NCBI GenBank assembly: GCA_949987705.1
Contig: CATLJY010000278.1
Location: 62,001-126,000 of the forward strand
Direction: 5' to 3'
Length of the DNA: 64,000 nt
Source of the DNA: Thereva unica
Taxonomy: Eukaryota; Arthropoda; Insecta; Diptera; Therevidae
Part shown: positions 1 to 10,347 of the stretch, piece after piece
Numbering within the stretch: the first letter of the stretch is position 1
Layout of the letters: each line of letters opens with the position of its first letter
The notes under the pieces: model-generated
Told to the model about the DNA's origin: nothing
The model's database searches: none
Seen by the model: only the letters and a program-made list of their open reading frames with translations
Made by a program: the position numbers and the translations under genes

Positions 1-195
1 ACACTCACTGATCTGGTTTTACTATTTTTAGTCCCGATTAAAAATAATTTACTGATTAATTTTCTTCCTAGCACGCACGCATAGTGAACAAATATGCAAA
101 CCACAAAAGTACGCACACTCCCTCCGCCGGTATGCAGGCTCCCACCACAGGCAAACACGCTCCTGCCACAGGGACGATCAATTAGAAAATGTCTT
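1..195. repeat. Dispersed repeat, copy 1 (truncated by window start)
   Basis: This segment is near-identical to 3654-3830, including the run beginning ACACTCACTGATCTGG and a following stretch rich in short units of the type CAGGCAnnCACGCTCC. The two copies lie in the same orientation about 3.65 kb apart. No coding capacity is convincing. Confidence 0.75.
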
Positions 196-2120
196 GAGGT
201 TAATACTTGCAAATCATTAGGATCGTCACTAAGGGTTTGATTTAATATGAAATGACCCAAAAATCCTTTCTCGTTTGTGTTTGCTAACTGCTTTAAAATG
301 TAATACCCCAGAGTATTATAAAAAAATCACTTCAAACATAGGCACAGGAGCTTCCCGAATTTGTACACTTTTACATATATTTTGAATATTGTGCTTGCAT
401 ATACTTTTGTGCCAAGCAATCAGAACAAAAACTAGAGGGAACATTGCGAGTGGTACCGGAAAATTCCCACAAAGTATATGGGGACAGGGTTGGTAAGACC
501 GGTTCTTATGGCCAAGCCGTGCCCAGCAGAACGTTGGCAGCTACCCCTTTTCTTTGCCCCCATATTGGCGACTCTGTCCTGTTCAGTCCTAGTAGGCCAG
601 TCATTAGAGCGAAAAAAACGGCAGATTTTGTTATAAAATTGTACAGCAAACTGCTTGCACTGTACCATGTACCATGTACCATTTTCAAAAGCATTTTAAC
701 CATTGTTCACCAAACTTATATTAAAATGTGAGATAGACAAATTGTAGCCCCTAGCCTATACTTTCAGAAACCGTTTTGGAAATTTCAATCGGGGCACTCT
801 GCTAATATTGGCGCAATGTGCAAGATTAGGGTCTATTTTGTTTATACTGCAATTATGCAGAAACTATACATGCGACAAATTTCATATTTTGGCAGTTTAA
901 AGTATATGTACCAGGGTATTATGTCCCAAAAAATCATACCCTAATATTGCAAAGTAAGAGAGGTATGAGTTTTTGAAAAAAATTGCCTTTTTAAGGGGTT
1001 TTCTAGCTTTTCTCGGCGAAAAATTATCCGATCGAGGTCTAGAAAACCCCTTTTTGTAGGGATTTCAATTCTCTACAAATATCCTGTTGGGAGTAACGTA
1101 ATCCATCCAGTACTTTTTATTGTATACGCCAAAAACGGAAAAAGTACCCATTTTTGTTGCTAATTACTGTTTAAACAATTCCACATGAGTAAATTTTGGC
1201 TGGTTTTTTGGTTTTAGTAATCTATGAGATACCCCTGAAGTAGTAGTGCAAGCAGTTTGCTGTACAATTTTATAACACGAAAAAATCTCTAATGACTGGT
1301 CTATAGCCCATTAGCTTGAGGACTAATAGCACGCAATCCGAAAGTTTTGTTTTGAAAATTTGTTTTCTCAACTAAAAAAAGAAATGGGGTGCGTCTAAAG
1401 AATCAGTTCACGACTGGCAGCGCCGTTTATATAGGAATACTTAAATTTGCTCCTATTCATGTTGAATATGAAATCAGAATAAAACTAGCAACGTAAAATG
1501 GTGACATTTAAAATTAGTTAATTTGCTCGTACGACCACAATACACAAGTCGCAAGGAACCACGTATTCTAAAATGATCTGCAAATACGATAAGAAACATT
1601 CGAAATGATTTTTGCATATTGCTGCAGCTGTATCCAAGAACTATGGCTAATCGTAAATAGTATTGCGATCTTTCATCAACAGCAATGGTACATTTACAAA
1701 GCTTACTATCTGTTAAACTTTTTTATAATCGCATAATCTACAGACTTTGTATACACCATTTTATGATAACACTTGCCGCTTATGAGATATTTGCCAAAAA
1801 ATTCTTATTAGCTCTCATTCCGAGGTTGACCCCCTTTTTGGATTATTTGACTGGGCTATTCCAGTTATTATAATAAATCAATATGAATTTATTTCTGTAA
1901 ATCTGGAAAAAATTAAAATATTTCACTTTTGAAATTTTAATAACTTTTTTTAGTTCGATCGAAACTCGAAACACCTATGTACTTTCAGTTTCATCTTTCA
2001 AAATTACACAAAGTGGAATGCAGAACATGGACGAATATGTATTATTGTATCATTTAAAATTTACATTATAATATTTTTATATTTGAATAAATTTTTACAA
2101 TTCTGCAAGTTTTGAATTAA
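196..2120. other. Non-coding, repeat-derived stretch
   Basis: No gene is supported here. The short open frames have no recognisable content and their frames change freely. An inverted repeat pair (597-656 and 1247-1303) is listed separately. The rest is AT-rich spacer containing low-complexity runs. Confidence 0.5.
597..1303. repeat. Inverted repeat pair of about 55 bp bracketing 590 bp
   Basis: The sequence around GCAAGCAGTTTGCTGTACAA at 1253-1272 recurs in reverse complement at 640-659. The match extends imperfectly over about 55 bp and ends in CTAATGACTGG on both arms. This is consistent with the ends of a small inverted-repeat element, but I could not identify a target duplication. Confidence 0.55.
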
Positions 2121-2905
2121 TTATTGTTGCTTATTTATGTTTGCTACATCTTTGAGAACGTTAATATACTGGTTCAGTTTTTCAATAAAATCGTCTTTAA
2201 TATTACTGTTATCAAACCCTTTTTTAAACATCAAATCGCATTCTAGAAGCAACGACATTCCATAGTTTAAAAGTTCCTTAAGTTCATATATCTAGTTTCA
2301 ATAATTTAAGCCGTACAATAAAATTGTTTTATATATATACTGCATTACCTTATTTGTATTACGAGCTTGGAGTGCAAGATATTTACAACATAATAATTCC
2401 ATTCTTTTTAAAAGCTTTCTGCTTTCACTTAACAGATTTTCAAATCGGGCATGGGCCAACTCTTTGTCACACTGTACCTTTTTAATGATCATTTCTTTTT
2501 CTTTCAATTGTTTCAAACATCTTTTATGGGATAAAAATAACTCGTCATACCTACAATACAAATACACTAGTGTTAATGAAATCAAAGACATATAATATAC
2601 CTGTATTGCATAAGTACAGGGCTAACTGTATCTAACAATGCTCTTTCGTTATCACAAAAACTGCGAGAAGAATGTGTACATCTGGGACTAGATTCCGGAG
2701 TTGAATCCACTCCTTTCATAACACTTATCAAACGTTCATTCCTTTTCTTTTCCCGCGACAATGAATTTTCAAGATCATTCTTTTCTTCAAGCAACTCTGA
2801 GAATGAAGTTCGAAGCCCGGTTTCTAATTTCTGCGATTCCATAATGTTTATTTCTAAGTCGGATATAGTTGAACAGATTTGATTAAGTATCGCTTTTCGT
2901 GACAT
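2121..2905 (-). CDS. Three-exon coiled-coil protein, unrecognised, probable host gene
   Basis: Exon 1 runs 2905-2601, exon 2 2550-2349 and exon 3 2291-2121. The introns are 50 and 57 nt, both GT...AG, and the phases join cleanly to give 225 residues ending in a TAA. The start is the ATG at 2905. Residues 1-70 and 105-170 are rich in Lys/Glu/Leu with heptad-like spacing, consistent with two coiled-coil stretches separated by a Ser/Pro-rich linker (around residues 66-85). There is no signal peptide or membrane segment. I do not recognise the family; a cytoskeletal, centrosomal or kinetochore adaptor would fit a coiled coil of this size, but that is only inference. It is the only gene in the window that does not look transposon-borne. 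No canonical AATAAA was found directly after the stop; AT-rich sequence follows. Confidence 0.7.
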
Positions 2906-4594
2906 TGCTTTGATTCATTCATTGCCTTTTAAAAAGGTTTGATAAATCGAAAGACATCTTGGAAAATATCCTACCTTTACAGGACTTCTGCTTGCAAACC
3001 ATAGAAAATATTAACTTTAACGATATGACATTTTCTAATAATGAAAAGTGCAAGGCACATTTGATTTAAGTTTGTGGTTTACTTATTCGAATCCCTTTAA
3101 TGTTCTTCTACCTAGAGCAAGAGCCAGAGACCACTGAAACCCCTACAGCAGGTAACAAAGTTTGGCTACTAAGAGCCTTGAGCCTCAGTGGCTTTGAGAA
3201 TAGCTGGTAACAAAGGTGCACAAAATTGCTACCAACTTGCGTCTTCCGTTTAAAATTTAATAAATTGTACTGCAGTTAATAGTTCAATTCAAAACGTACA
3301 CTTGGGTATAGAAACCTACATGGTTCCTATTTTATTTTCTCGATTAAAAACAATTCCATATGTGTTATAAATCCTTGTTAAATTGTGATCCACATTTAAG
3401 TCGTTTTTTAGCGGTGTAACTTATTAACGTTACTTCTACACGCGGTAATTCACTTAAATAAATGTTTTGTTCAAAGAGGCGTATGTGGAAGAAAAATAGA
3501 GTGGCTGAAGCAATTCTTGTCTGACAAAAAGGCTTTTATACAGGGTGTATACTAGGCTAGGACAAACAATGTATCATGATCCATTTCAGCGAAAATCTTA
3601 AATTCGTTTTTTTAGTAAGAATTTTTCGCGAACTATATATTTTGGATAAAGTCTACACTCACTGATCTGGATTTACTGATTTTAGTCCCGATTAAAAATA
3701 ATTTACTGATAAATTTTCTTACTAGCACGCACGCATAGCGAACAAATATGCAAACCACAAAAGTGCGCACACTCCGGCCGCAGGCATGCACGCTCCTACC
3801 ACAGGCATACACGCTCCTGCCACAGGAACGAAAACCTAAAAATTTATTGGCTAGAGGAATGCACCCTCCCGCCATAGGCATACACACTCCCGCCACAGAA
3901 ATGCATGTACCCTCCACAGGCACGAATATCTAAAAATTTGTTGGCTAGAAGATGCACTCTCTTCCCACAGGCATGCATTAGGCACAGAATTCTAAAAATT
4001 CGGGCATGAAAAATGTAAATGTATCCGAATCGGCATAGGCCACACGATGGAACGAGAACCGTTCTATTTTTGGTAACCTATTCTAATCTATCTAATTTAC
4101 TGGCCCTCAGCAGGCACTCTAAATTAATCTGTCTTATATTAACTTATACCTTTCCGCTAAAACCTATCTATTTTAAAAATTTTTTTTTATAAAATTCTAA
4201 GAAATATAAAAAAAAATAACTTAGACACTAAGTAAAAAAAGACTTAGATACTATGTATATTTTGGGGGGCAAAATCGAACCGTCATAGATAGGGTATAGA
4301 TTTTTTCAAACTGCATGACACAAAAAATTTGAGCAGTTCTGCGCACCTCGTTGCCAAATTTTATAAATATTGTTCTATCATTTCCCCTCTTTTCAGTTAA
4401 AACGGCAACAAACACAGAAAAAACTCAACAAAATAATTTCGGAAGGGATGCGCGCATGAGAAATGAATAAAGTTAATTTATCTTTATATGTGTTGATCAG
4501 AGCTTTCAATTACATGTAAAACACCTGCTCAACCAAGCCAGTTTATTCATCATAATAAGCATAATTTTACTTTAATTATGCAAAATATTTCTCA
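2906..4594. other. Non-coding interval with dispersed repeat copy 2
   Basis: No gene is supported. 3654-3960 holds the second copy of the repeat seen at 1-195, followed by several degenerate units of about 28 bp (CAGGCATACACnCTCCnGCCACAG type). The short open frames across it are translations of these repeats. 4080-4590 is AT-rich spacer. Confidence 0.5.
3654..3960. repeat. Dispersed repeat, copy 2, with internal 28-bp tandem units
   Basis: It matches 1-180 at well over 90 percent by eye. The internal minisatellite (CAGGCATGCACGCTCC-like units) has five or more copies between 3780 and 3920 and explains the repetitive short open frames on both strands. Confidence 0.75.
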
Positions 4595-4860
4595 TCCCTA
4601 AATCCTTACTAATATTATAAATGCGAAAGTAACTCTGTTTGTCTGTCCTGTCTGTTACGCTTTCACGCCTAAACCACTAAACCGATTTTGATGAAATTTG
4701 CTACAGACATAGTTTAGACCTTGGAGACGGACATAGGCTACTTTTTATGGCGAAAAAAAGGGTTGAAAGGGGTGAAATGGGGTTCAATAAGTTGTAAGGG
4801 GATTTTTTATCTTTACTTTTTTTTCTATTGTATAAAAAGGACCTGACTGACAGACAACGG
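4595..4860. mobile_element. Helitron/MITE-like conserved segment
   Basis: The stretch starting ACTAATATTATAAATGCG and continuing through a GTCTGTCCTGTCTGTTACGC-type run closely resembles a non-autonomous element head found in many insect genomes, commonly annotated as Helitron/HINE-like. It leads directly into the 118-bp satellite, as is common for such elements. The family assignment is from memory of the motif and is not verified. Confidence 0.45.
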
Positions 4861-6570
4861 ACAACCTAAACCGCTGGAGCTAAAGGGCTGAAATTTTGAC
4901 AGTGCATCCCTATAATGGCGTGGAAATCCACTAAACAGCAATTTTTCGAAATTCATCCCCTAAGGGGGTGAAATGGGGTTTATCCAAACCGCTGGAGCTA
5001 TAGGGCTGAAATTTGGACAGTGCATCCCTATAATGGAGTGGACATCCACTATAAAGCGATTTTTCGAAATTCATCCCCTAAGGGGGGTGAAATGGGATTT
5101 ATCCATACCGTTGGAGCTATAGGGCTGAAATTTTGACAGTGCATCCCTATAATGGCGTGGACATCCGCTAAGAAGCGATTTTTCGAAATTCATCCCCTAA
5201 GGGGGTGAAATGGGGTTTACCCAAACCGCTGGAGCTATAGGGCTGAAATTTTGACAGTGCATCCCTATAATGACGTTTACATCCACTAAAAAGCGATTTT
5301 TCGAAATTCATCCCCTAAGGGGTTGAAATGGCTTTTATCCAAACGGCTGAAGTTATAAGGCTGAAATTTTGACAGTGCATCTCTATAATGGCGTGGACAT
5401 CCACTATAAAGCGATTTCTCGATATTCATCCCTTAAGGGGGTGAAATGGGGTTTATCCAAACCGCTGGAGCTATAGGGTTGAAATTTTAACAGTGGATCC
5501 CTATAATGACGTGGACATCCACTAAAGAGCGATTTTTTGAAATTCATCCCCTAAGGGTGTGAAATGGGGTTTTTACAAACCGCTAAAGCTATAGGGCTGA
5601 AATTTTGACAGTGCATCCCTATAATGACGTTTGCATCCACTAATCCACTAAAGAGCGATTTTTCGAAATTCATCCTCTAAGGGTGTGAAATGGGGTTTTT
5701 ACAAACCGCTAAAGCTATAGGGCTAAAATTTTGACAGTGCATCCCTATAATGGCGTGGACATCCACTAAGAAGCGATTTTTCGAAATTCATCCCCTAAGG
5801 GGGTGAAATGGGGTTTACCCACACCGCTGGAGCTATAGGGCTGAAATTTTGACAGTGCATCCCTATAATGGCGTGAACATCCACTAAGAAGCGATTTTTC
5901 AAAATTCATCCCCTAAGGGGGTGAAACGGGGTTTACCCAAACCGCTAAAGTTATAGGGCTGAAATTTTAATAGTGCATCCCTATAATGGCGTGGACATCC
6001 ACTATAAGGCGATTTTTAGAAATTTATCCCCTAAGGGGGTGAAATGGGGTTTACCCAAACCGCTGGAGCTATAGGGCTGAAATTTTGACAGTGCATCCCT
6101 ATAGAGGCGTGGACATCCACTAAGAAGCGATTTTTCAAAATTCATCCCCTAAGGGGGTGAAACGGGGTTTATCCAAACCGCTTAAGTTATAGGGCTGGAA
6201 TTTTAACAGTGCATCCCTATAATGGAGTGGACATCCACTATAAGGCGATTTTTCGAAATTTATCCCCTAAGAGGGTGAAATGGGGTTTACCCAAACCGCT
6301 GGAGCTATAGGGCTAAAATTTTGAACAGTGCATCCCCTTAATGACGTGGACATCCACTAAGAAGCGATTTTTCGAAATTCATCCCCTAAGGGGGTTAAAT
6401 GGGGTTAAGCCAAACCGCTGGAGCTGAATGAAGTGGACATTTACTAAGGAGCGATTTTTCGAAATTCATCCCCTAAAGGGGTGAAATGGGGTTACGAAAC
6501 TACTGGAACTACAGGGTTGAAATTTGGACAGTGCATGCCTATAATAACGTGGACGTCCACTAAGAGGCGA
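4861..6570. repeat. 118-bp satellite, about 14 tandem copies
   Basis: The monomer contains ACCGCTGGAGCTATAGGG, a GACAGTGCATCCCTATAATG block, a GTGGACATCCACTA block and CATCCCCTAAGGGGGTGAAA. Starts at 4870, 4988, 5107 and 5225 give a period of 118 to 119 bp. The array decays towards 6570, where it abuts Gypsy gag sequence. There is no coding potential. CCCCTAAGGGG is a perfect short palindrome present in most monomers. Confidence 0.9.
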
Positions 6571-6745
6571 TTACAACCGGAATAGGTCAGAAATTCCCAG
6601 GAGGACAATTATACCACTAGGTAATAGAAAGAGAAGATGCTACGAGTGCGGCAACCTGGATCACCTGTTACCAGATTGTCCAAAAAGGCCAAGTCATAAT
6701 AGATGCGAAAAATGCAGAAGATACCACACCGGAGAATGCAAACTG
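6571..6745 (+). pseudogene. Gypsy gag zinc-knuckle remnant
   Basis: One frame reads a C-x2-C-x4-H-x4-C knuckle (CYECGNLDHLLPDC) followed by a second C-x2-C...H...C unit (CEKCRRYHTGEC). Nucleocapsid knuckles bind retroelement RNA during assembly. Upstream gag is absent and stops lie in frame before it, so this is a fragment. It sits at the edge of the satellite array, which suggests that an array-associated rearrangement removed the rest of gag. Confidence 0.7.
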
Positions 6746-7282
6746 ATTATAATTGCTCAATTCCAGAAAATTTTGCTCAATTCCAGGAAATTTTTGTCTT
6801 TTTTCTCATTTAGTTGCAATGGATAAAGTGTGTTTCATTTAGTTTAGGCTTGCGGCGTCGTACAAAATATCGTTTTATACAGAAAGTTTAAGAGGTAACA
6901 AAAATTTTATTTCACTAGCATGAGCATAAATTAATGTACTTTGATACTGTTTTTAAACGAAGCCGATACGAGCTCAAGAACATGAGAAATTTTTAATTTG
7001 TTTATGAAAATGCACCTATTTTTTATTAACAATCATTTTTTTTTGGTTTTTCTTTTGTTATCTCAAAGTTCAGCCTTTTTTACATTCTTAGTGTAAATTT
7101 CAGCCACTTCTGTTAAAAAGAACCCAAAATATGATTTTTTGAAGAAAAAAGTACAAAAAACTTAATTTGTTAATAACATTGTTATTATTTGCAATATAAA
7201 AAAATTATTTTACCACGTTGTTATTGACACTTAGGGCTAACAAAAATCATTAATTTCAATAATTTATTTCAAACTTGAAAAT
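6746..7282. other. AT-rich gap between Gypsy gag and RT
   Basis: There is no coding potential. Long T-runs and a short local duplication (ATTGCTCAATTCCAG at two adjacent positions near 6755 and 6774) are visible. The protease and the start of RT are missing here, so the interval is either a degenerate insertion or a deletion scar. Confidence 0.45.
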
Positions 7283-9866
7283 ATGGGGGGCCACTTCACG
7301 AATTCTTACTCAAATGGCGATCAACGTCTGTGCATCGACTATCGAAAACTGAATTCGAAACTAATTCAAGATAGGTATCCGTTACCCAGGATAGATGACC
7401 AATTAAACAACTTACACGGTTATTTCTATTTTACAACTCTTGATATGACGTCAGGGTATTACCAAATATCAGTAGAGGAAAAATCAAGGTATAAAACGGC
7501 ATTCGTAACTTGCGACGGGCAGTACGAATTCAACAGAATGCCTTTCGGGTTGTCAACCGCACCGGCAGTTTTCCAGCGAATGGTCAATAAAGTTTTAGGA
7601 CCACTTATGGGAACAGCAGCTATGGCATATTTGGACGACATCTTAATATCTGCAATAAATTTTGAACAGGGAATTGATAGGTTAGACGCGGTATTAAAAC
7701 TGATAAAAGACAAAAGACACTCTAACGCTAAATCCAAAAAAATGTAGTTTCTTCCAAACATCAATCCATTATCTGGGGTACGAAGTTAGTAGAGAAGGGA
7801 TGCGGCCGGGTAAAGAGAAGACAAGGAGCATAGAGGATTTTCCTACTCCACAAAATGTTCACCAGATAAGACAATTTCTAGGATTGACAGGATTTTTCAG
7901 GCAATTTATAAGAAATTATGCCATAATTGCCAACCCACTCACCGAACTTACTCGTAAAGCTAACCCATGGGAGTGGGGAGTAAAACAGCCAGAAGCATTT
8001 GAAAAGCTGAAGGCACGATTAGTGGAAAGACCAGCCTTAGCCATTTACGCCACCACGGCTTACACTGAAGTACATACCGATGCAAGTAAGGTAGGTGTCG
8101 CGGGGATACTATTGCAAAACAATGAAAACGAAAAATTACCGCCAGTTGCATATTATAGTCGCCGAACTACGCAGGCAGAAGAAAAATACCATTCCTACGA
8201 GCTGGAAACTTTAGCAGTAGTGGAGACTTTAAAAAAATTCAGAATATACTTATTGGATATACCGTTCAAGGTAATAACCGACTGCAATTCCATTACGGCA
8301 GCGAGCAAAAAGAAGGACTTGATTCCACGCATTGCCAGGTGGTGTCTACTCTTACAGGAATTCAGTTTTACAGTTGAACATCGTCCTGGTTCCAGGATGC
8401 AACATGTAGACGCGCTTAGTCGGAACGCTATTTCAAATGAATCACCAATAAATGATAATGATCATGAACCAATAATGAAAATCGAGGTTGCCGATTGGGT
8501 TTTGGCAAGTCAGTTAACCGACGAAAAGCTAGTATCAATCCAAGATATTTTACAGAAACGATCTGAAACGGATTACGAGAAAACAATACATAAGGAGTAC
8601 ATGTTAGATAATGGAAGAATATACCGAGTAACGAAAAATGGAAATCTGTGGGTTATACCAAAGGGAATGCGACAGCAAATAGTGAAAGCTGCTCATGATG
8701 ACTTCGGACACTACTCATTAGAGAAAACATTAAATAAAATATGCGAAACATATTGGTTTCCTGGCATGCGAAAGTATGTGGACAAATATATTAAGTGTTG
8801 CATACCATGCTTGTTTCACAAAAAGCCTACGGGAAAAACACAAGGATTCTTGCACCCAATAGAGAAAAAGACTAGCCCTTTCCACACCATGCACATGGAT
8901 CATTTAGGACCTTTAATACTAGTCCAAAAGGAAAAAATACTACCTGATAGTTGCAGTTGAAAGCTCGACAAGATATACGTTCTTAAGAGCGGTTAACAAT
9001 ACTAAGACTGTACCGGGTATACATTTTCTAAATGGGATAATAGAAATGTTTGGAGTACCAAATAGGATAATTACAGATAAAGGTAGCTGTTACACTGCAC
9101 ATCTATTTAGGAAGTTCTGTGAAAATGCTGGAATAAAGCACATTCAGACGGCGGTTGCTACACCAAGGGCTAACGGTCAGGTTGAGAGGTTTAATAGCAC
9201 CGTATTGGCGTCCTTAGCAAAAACCTGTAAAGACGACATAAAATGGGACAAGGAGGTGGCGAACATTCAATTCGCTATTAACAACGTAATATGTACATAG
9301 TGTGACAAAACGAACACCCAGTGAACTATTGTTCGGATACAAACTCAGACCAAAAGCGGACGCACAGTTGTCAATTGAAGTTCAGGAGCATAGGCCAAGG
9401 GTGACAGATTTACAAGCGGAAAGGTAAGAAGTCACACGAACAGTAGAAAACAGTCAGGAAGAACAAAAGAAGAGGTTTGATAAGAAAAGACGACCGGGAA
9501 GAACGTATCTGGTAGGGGAATTAGTCCTGGCACAAAAACATACTTATGCAGAAGGCCAAAGTAAGAAATTACACCCGGCATACAAGGGACCTTTTAGAAT
9601 AAAAAAGGTGCTCCCCAATGATAGATATGTTGTTGAAGAACTACCAGGTGCATATCGGAGTAGACGAACAAAGCATACTAGCGTGGAAGCCGTTGACCAT
9701 CTAAAGCCGTGGGTACCAACTGGAGTAATATCGACGTCAGAAGATGATCAAGACGATGAGGAGGAAAAAGTACAAGATGAGGCGACGCGGCTCCAGAAGG
9801 AGGCAAATGAACGAGGACATTCAACGAGTCAGGATGGCCGAGCTGTCAGAAGATCTTTGAGGTAAG
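7283..9866 (+). pseudogene. Gypsy pol pseudogene (RT-RNase H-integrase)
   Basis: 7283-7747 encodes the RT palm with the YLDDILI catalytic motif. A frameshift in an A-run near 7740 moves the frame to 7800-8960. That part carries the RT connection, an RNase H-like domain (EVHTDASKVG), the H-H-C-C zinc module of integrase around 8690-8815 and the first catalytic Asp (MDHLGP). A further shift near 8935 leads to 9046-9300 with the second Asp (ITDKGS) and the Glu (GQVERFN). Further shifts near 9298 and 9425 precede the C-terminal tail (HPAYKGPFRI), which ends at 9865. The first part of RT is missing. With at least four frame breaks it cannot make an enzyme. Confidence 0.85.
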
Positions 9867-10069
9867 AGGAAAAAAAAGAGAACAACAAATGTCTCTTTTC
9901 AAAAGAATTTTAACATGTTAGTTAACTAATGAGCACAAAAGCGCAAGTAGCTTTAGAATATTAATTCAGTAGTGAAAACAGTGTCCTGGGGTATGGAACG
10001 AACAAGAGCTGTGAGTGGAATTTATATTCGTAGATTTGTTGGTAGATTTTGGTATAGTCTCTAGAGTTA
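9867..10069. other. Possible start of Gypsy 3' LTR
   Basis: About 100 bp after the end of pol a sequence beginning TGTCCTGGGGTATGG could be the start of a 3' LTR. It is preceded by a purine-rich run (AGAGGAAAAAAAAGAGAA, 9868-9885) typical of polypurine tracts, although not immediately adjacent. It is interrupted at about 10070 by the LINE, and its continuation could be 14441-14960. Confidence 0.35.
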
Positions 10070-10074
10070 ACCCT

Positions 10075-10200
10075 TCTAGCACAGAAGGCGCACTTTACAG
10101 TTAAGCATGAAAATCTATATATACATACACACACATACATATATATATATATATATGTTTATATATATACATATATAGAGTTTCCCTTCTAAGACAGAAG
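10075..10200 (-). repeat. LINE A 3' UTR hairpins flanking a TA/TATG microsatellite
   Basis: Two near-identical hairpin units (CCTTCTAGCACAGAAGG near 10071-10087 and CCTTCTAAGACAGAAGG near 10186-10202) flank an (AT/ATAC) microsatellite. Short stem-loops and simple repeats at the 3' end are typical of CR1-like LINEs and are thought to help RT recognise its template. Confidence 0.5.
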
Positions 10201-10347
10201 GCACACTTCCCAGCAGGGCTGAGAAATATTTACCACTGCCGTGGCTCAGCTGAGACATGCAAACATAAAATATTAGAAACATAAAAGATCAAAAACATTA
10301 AACAGAGGAGCATGCAAAACTAAAAAGGAAGTGGAGCACGTAGAGAG

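Larger units (their letters stand above)
6571..10065 (+). mobile_element. Degenerate Gypsy LTR retrotransposon
   Basis: Remnants lie in canonical order on the plus strand: two CCHC-type knuckles of gag, then reverse transcriptase, RNase H, integrase and a C-terminal pol tail. Around 9977 a TG-starting sequence (TGTCCTGGGG...) may begin the 3' LTR, which would then be interrupted by the LINE at about 10070. No complete 5' LTR or primer site is seen, because the upstream side runs into the 118-bp satellite. Confidence 0.75.

Noticed and set aside
432..731. Overlapping open frames on both strands near the window start
   Set aside because: There are no recognisable motifs, both strands are open by chance, and the region is flanked by an inverted repeat.
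3633..3933. Cys/Gly-rich short proteins in the dispersed repeat
   Set aside because: They are translations of a 28-bp minisatellite and change with repeat number.
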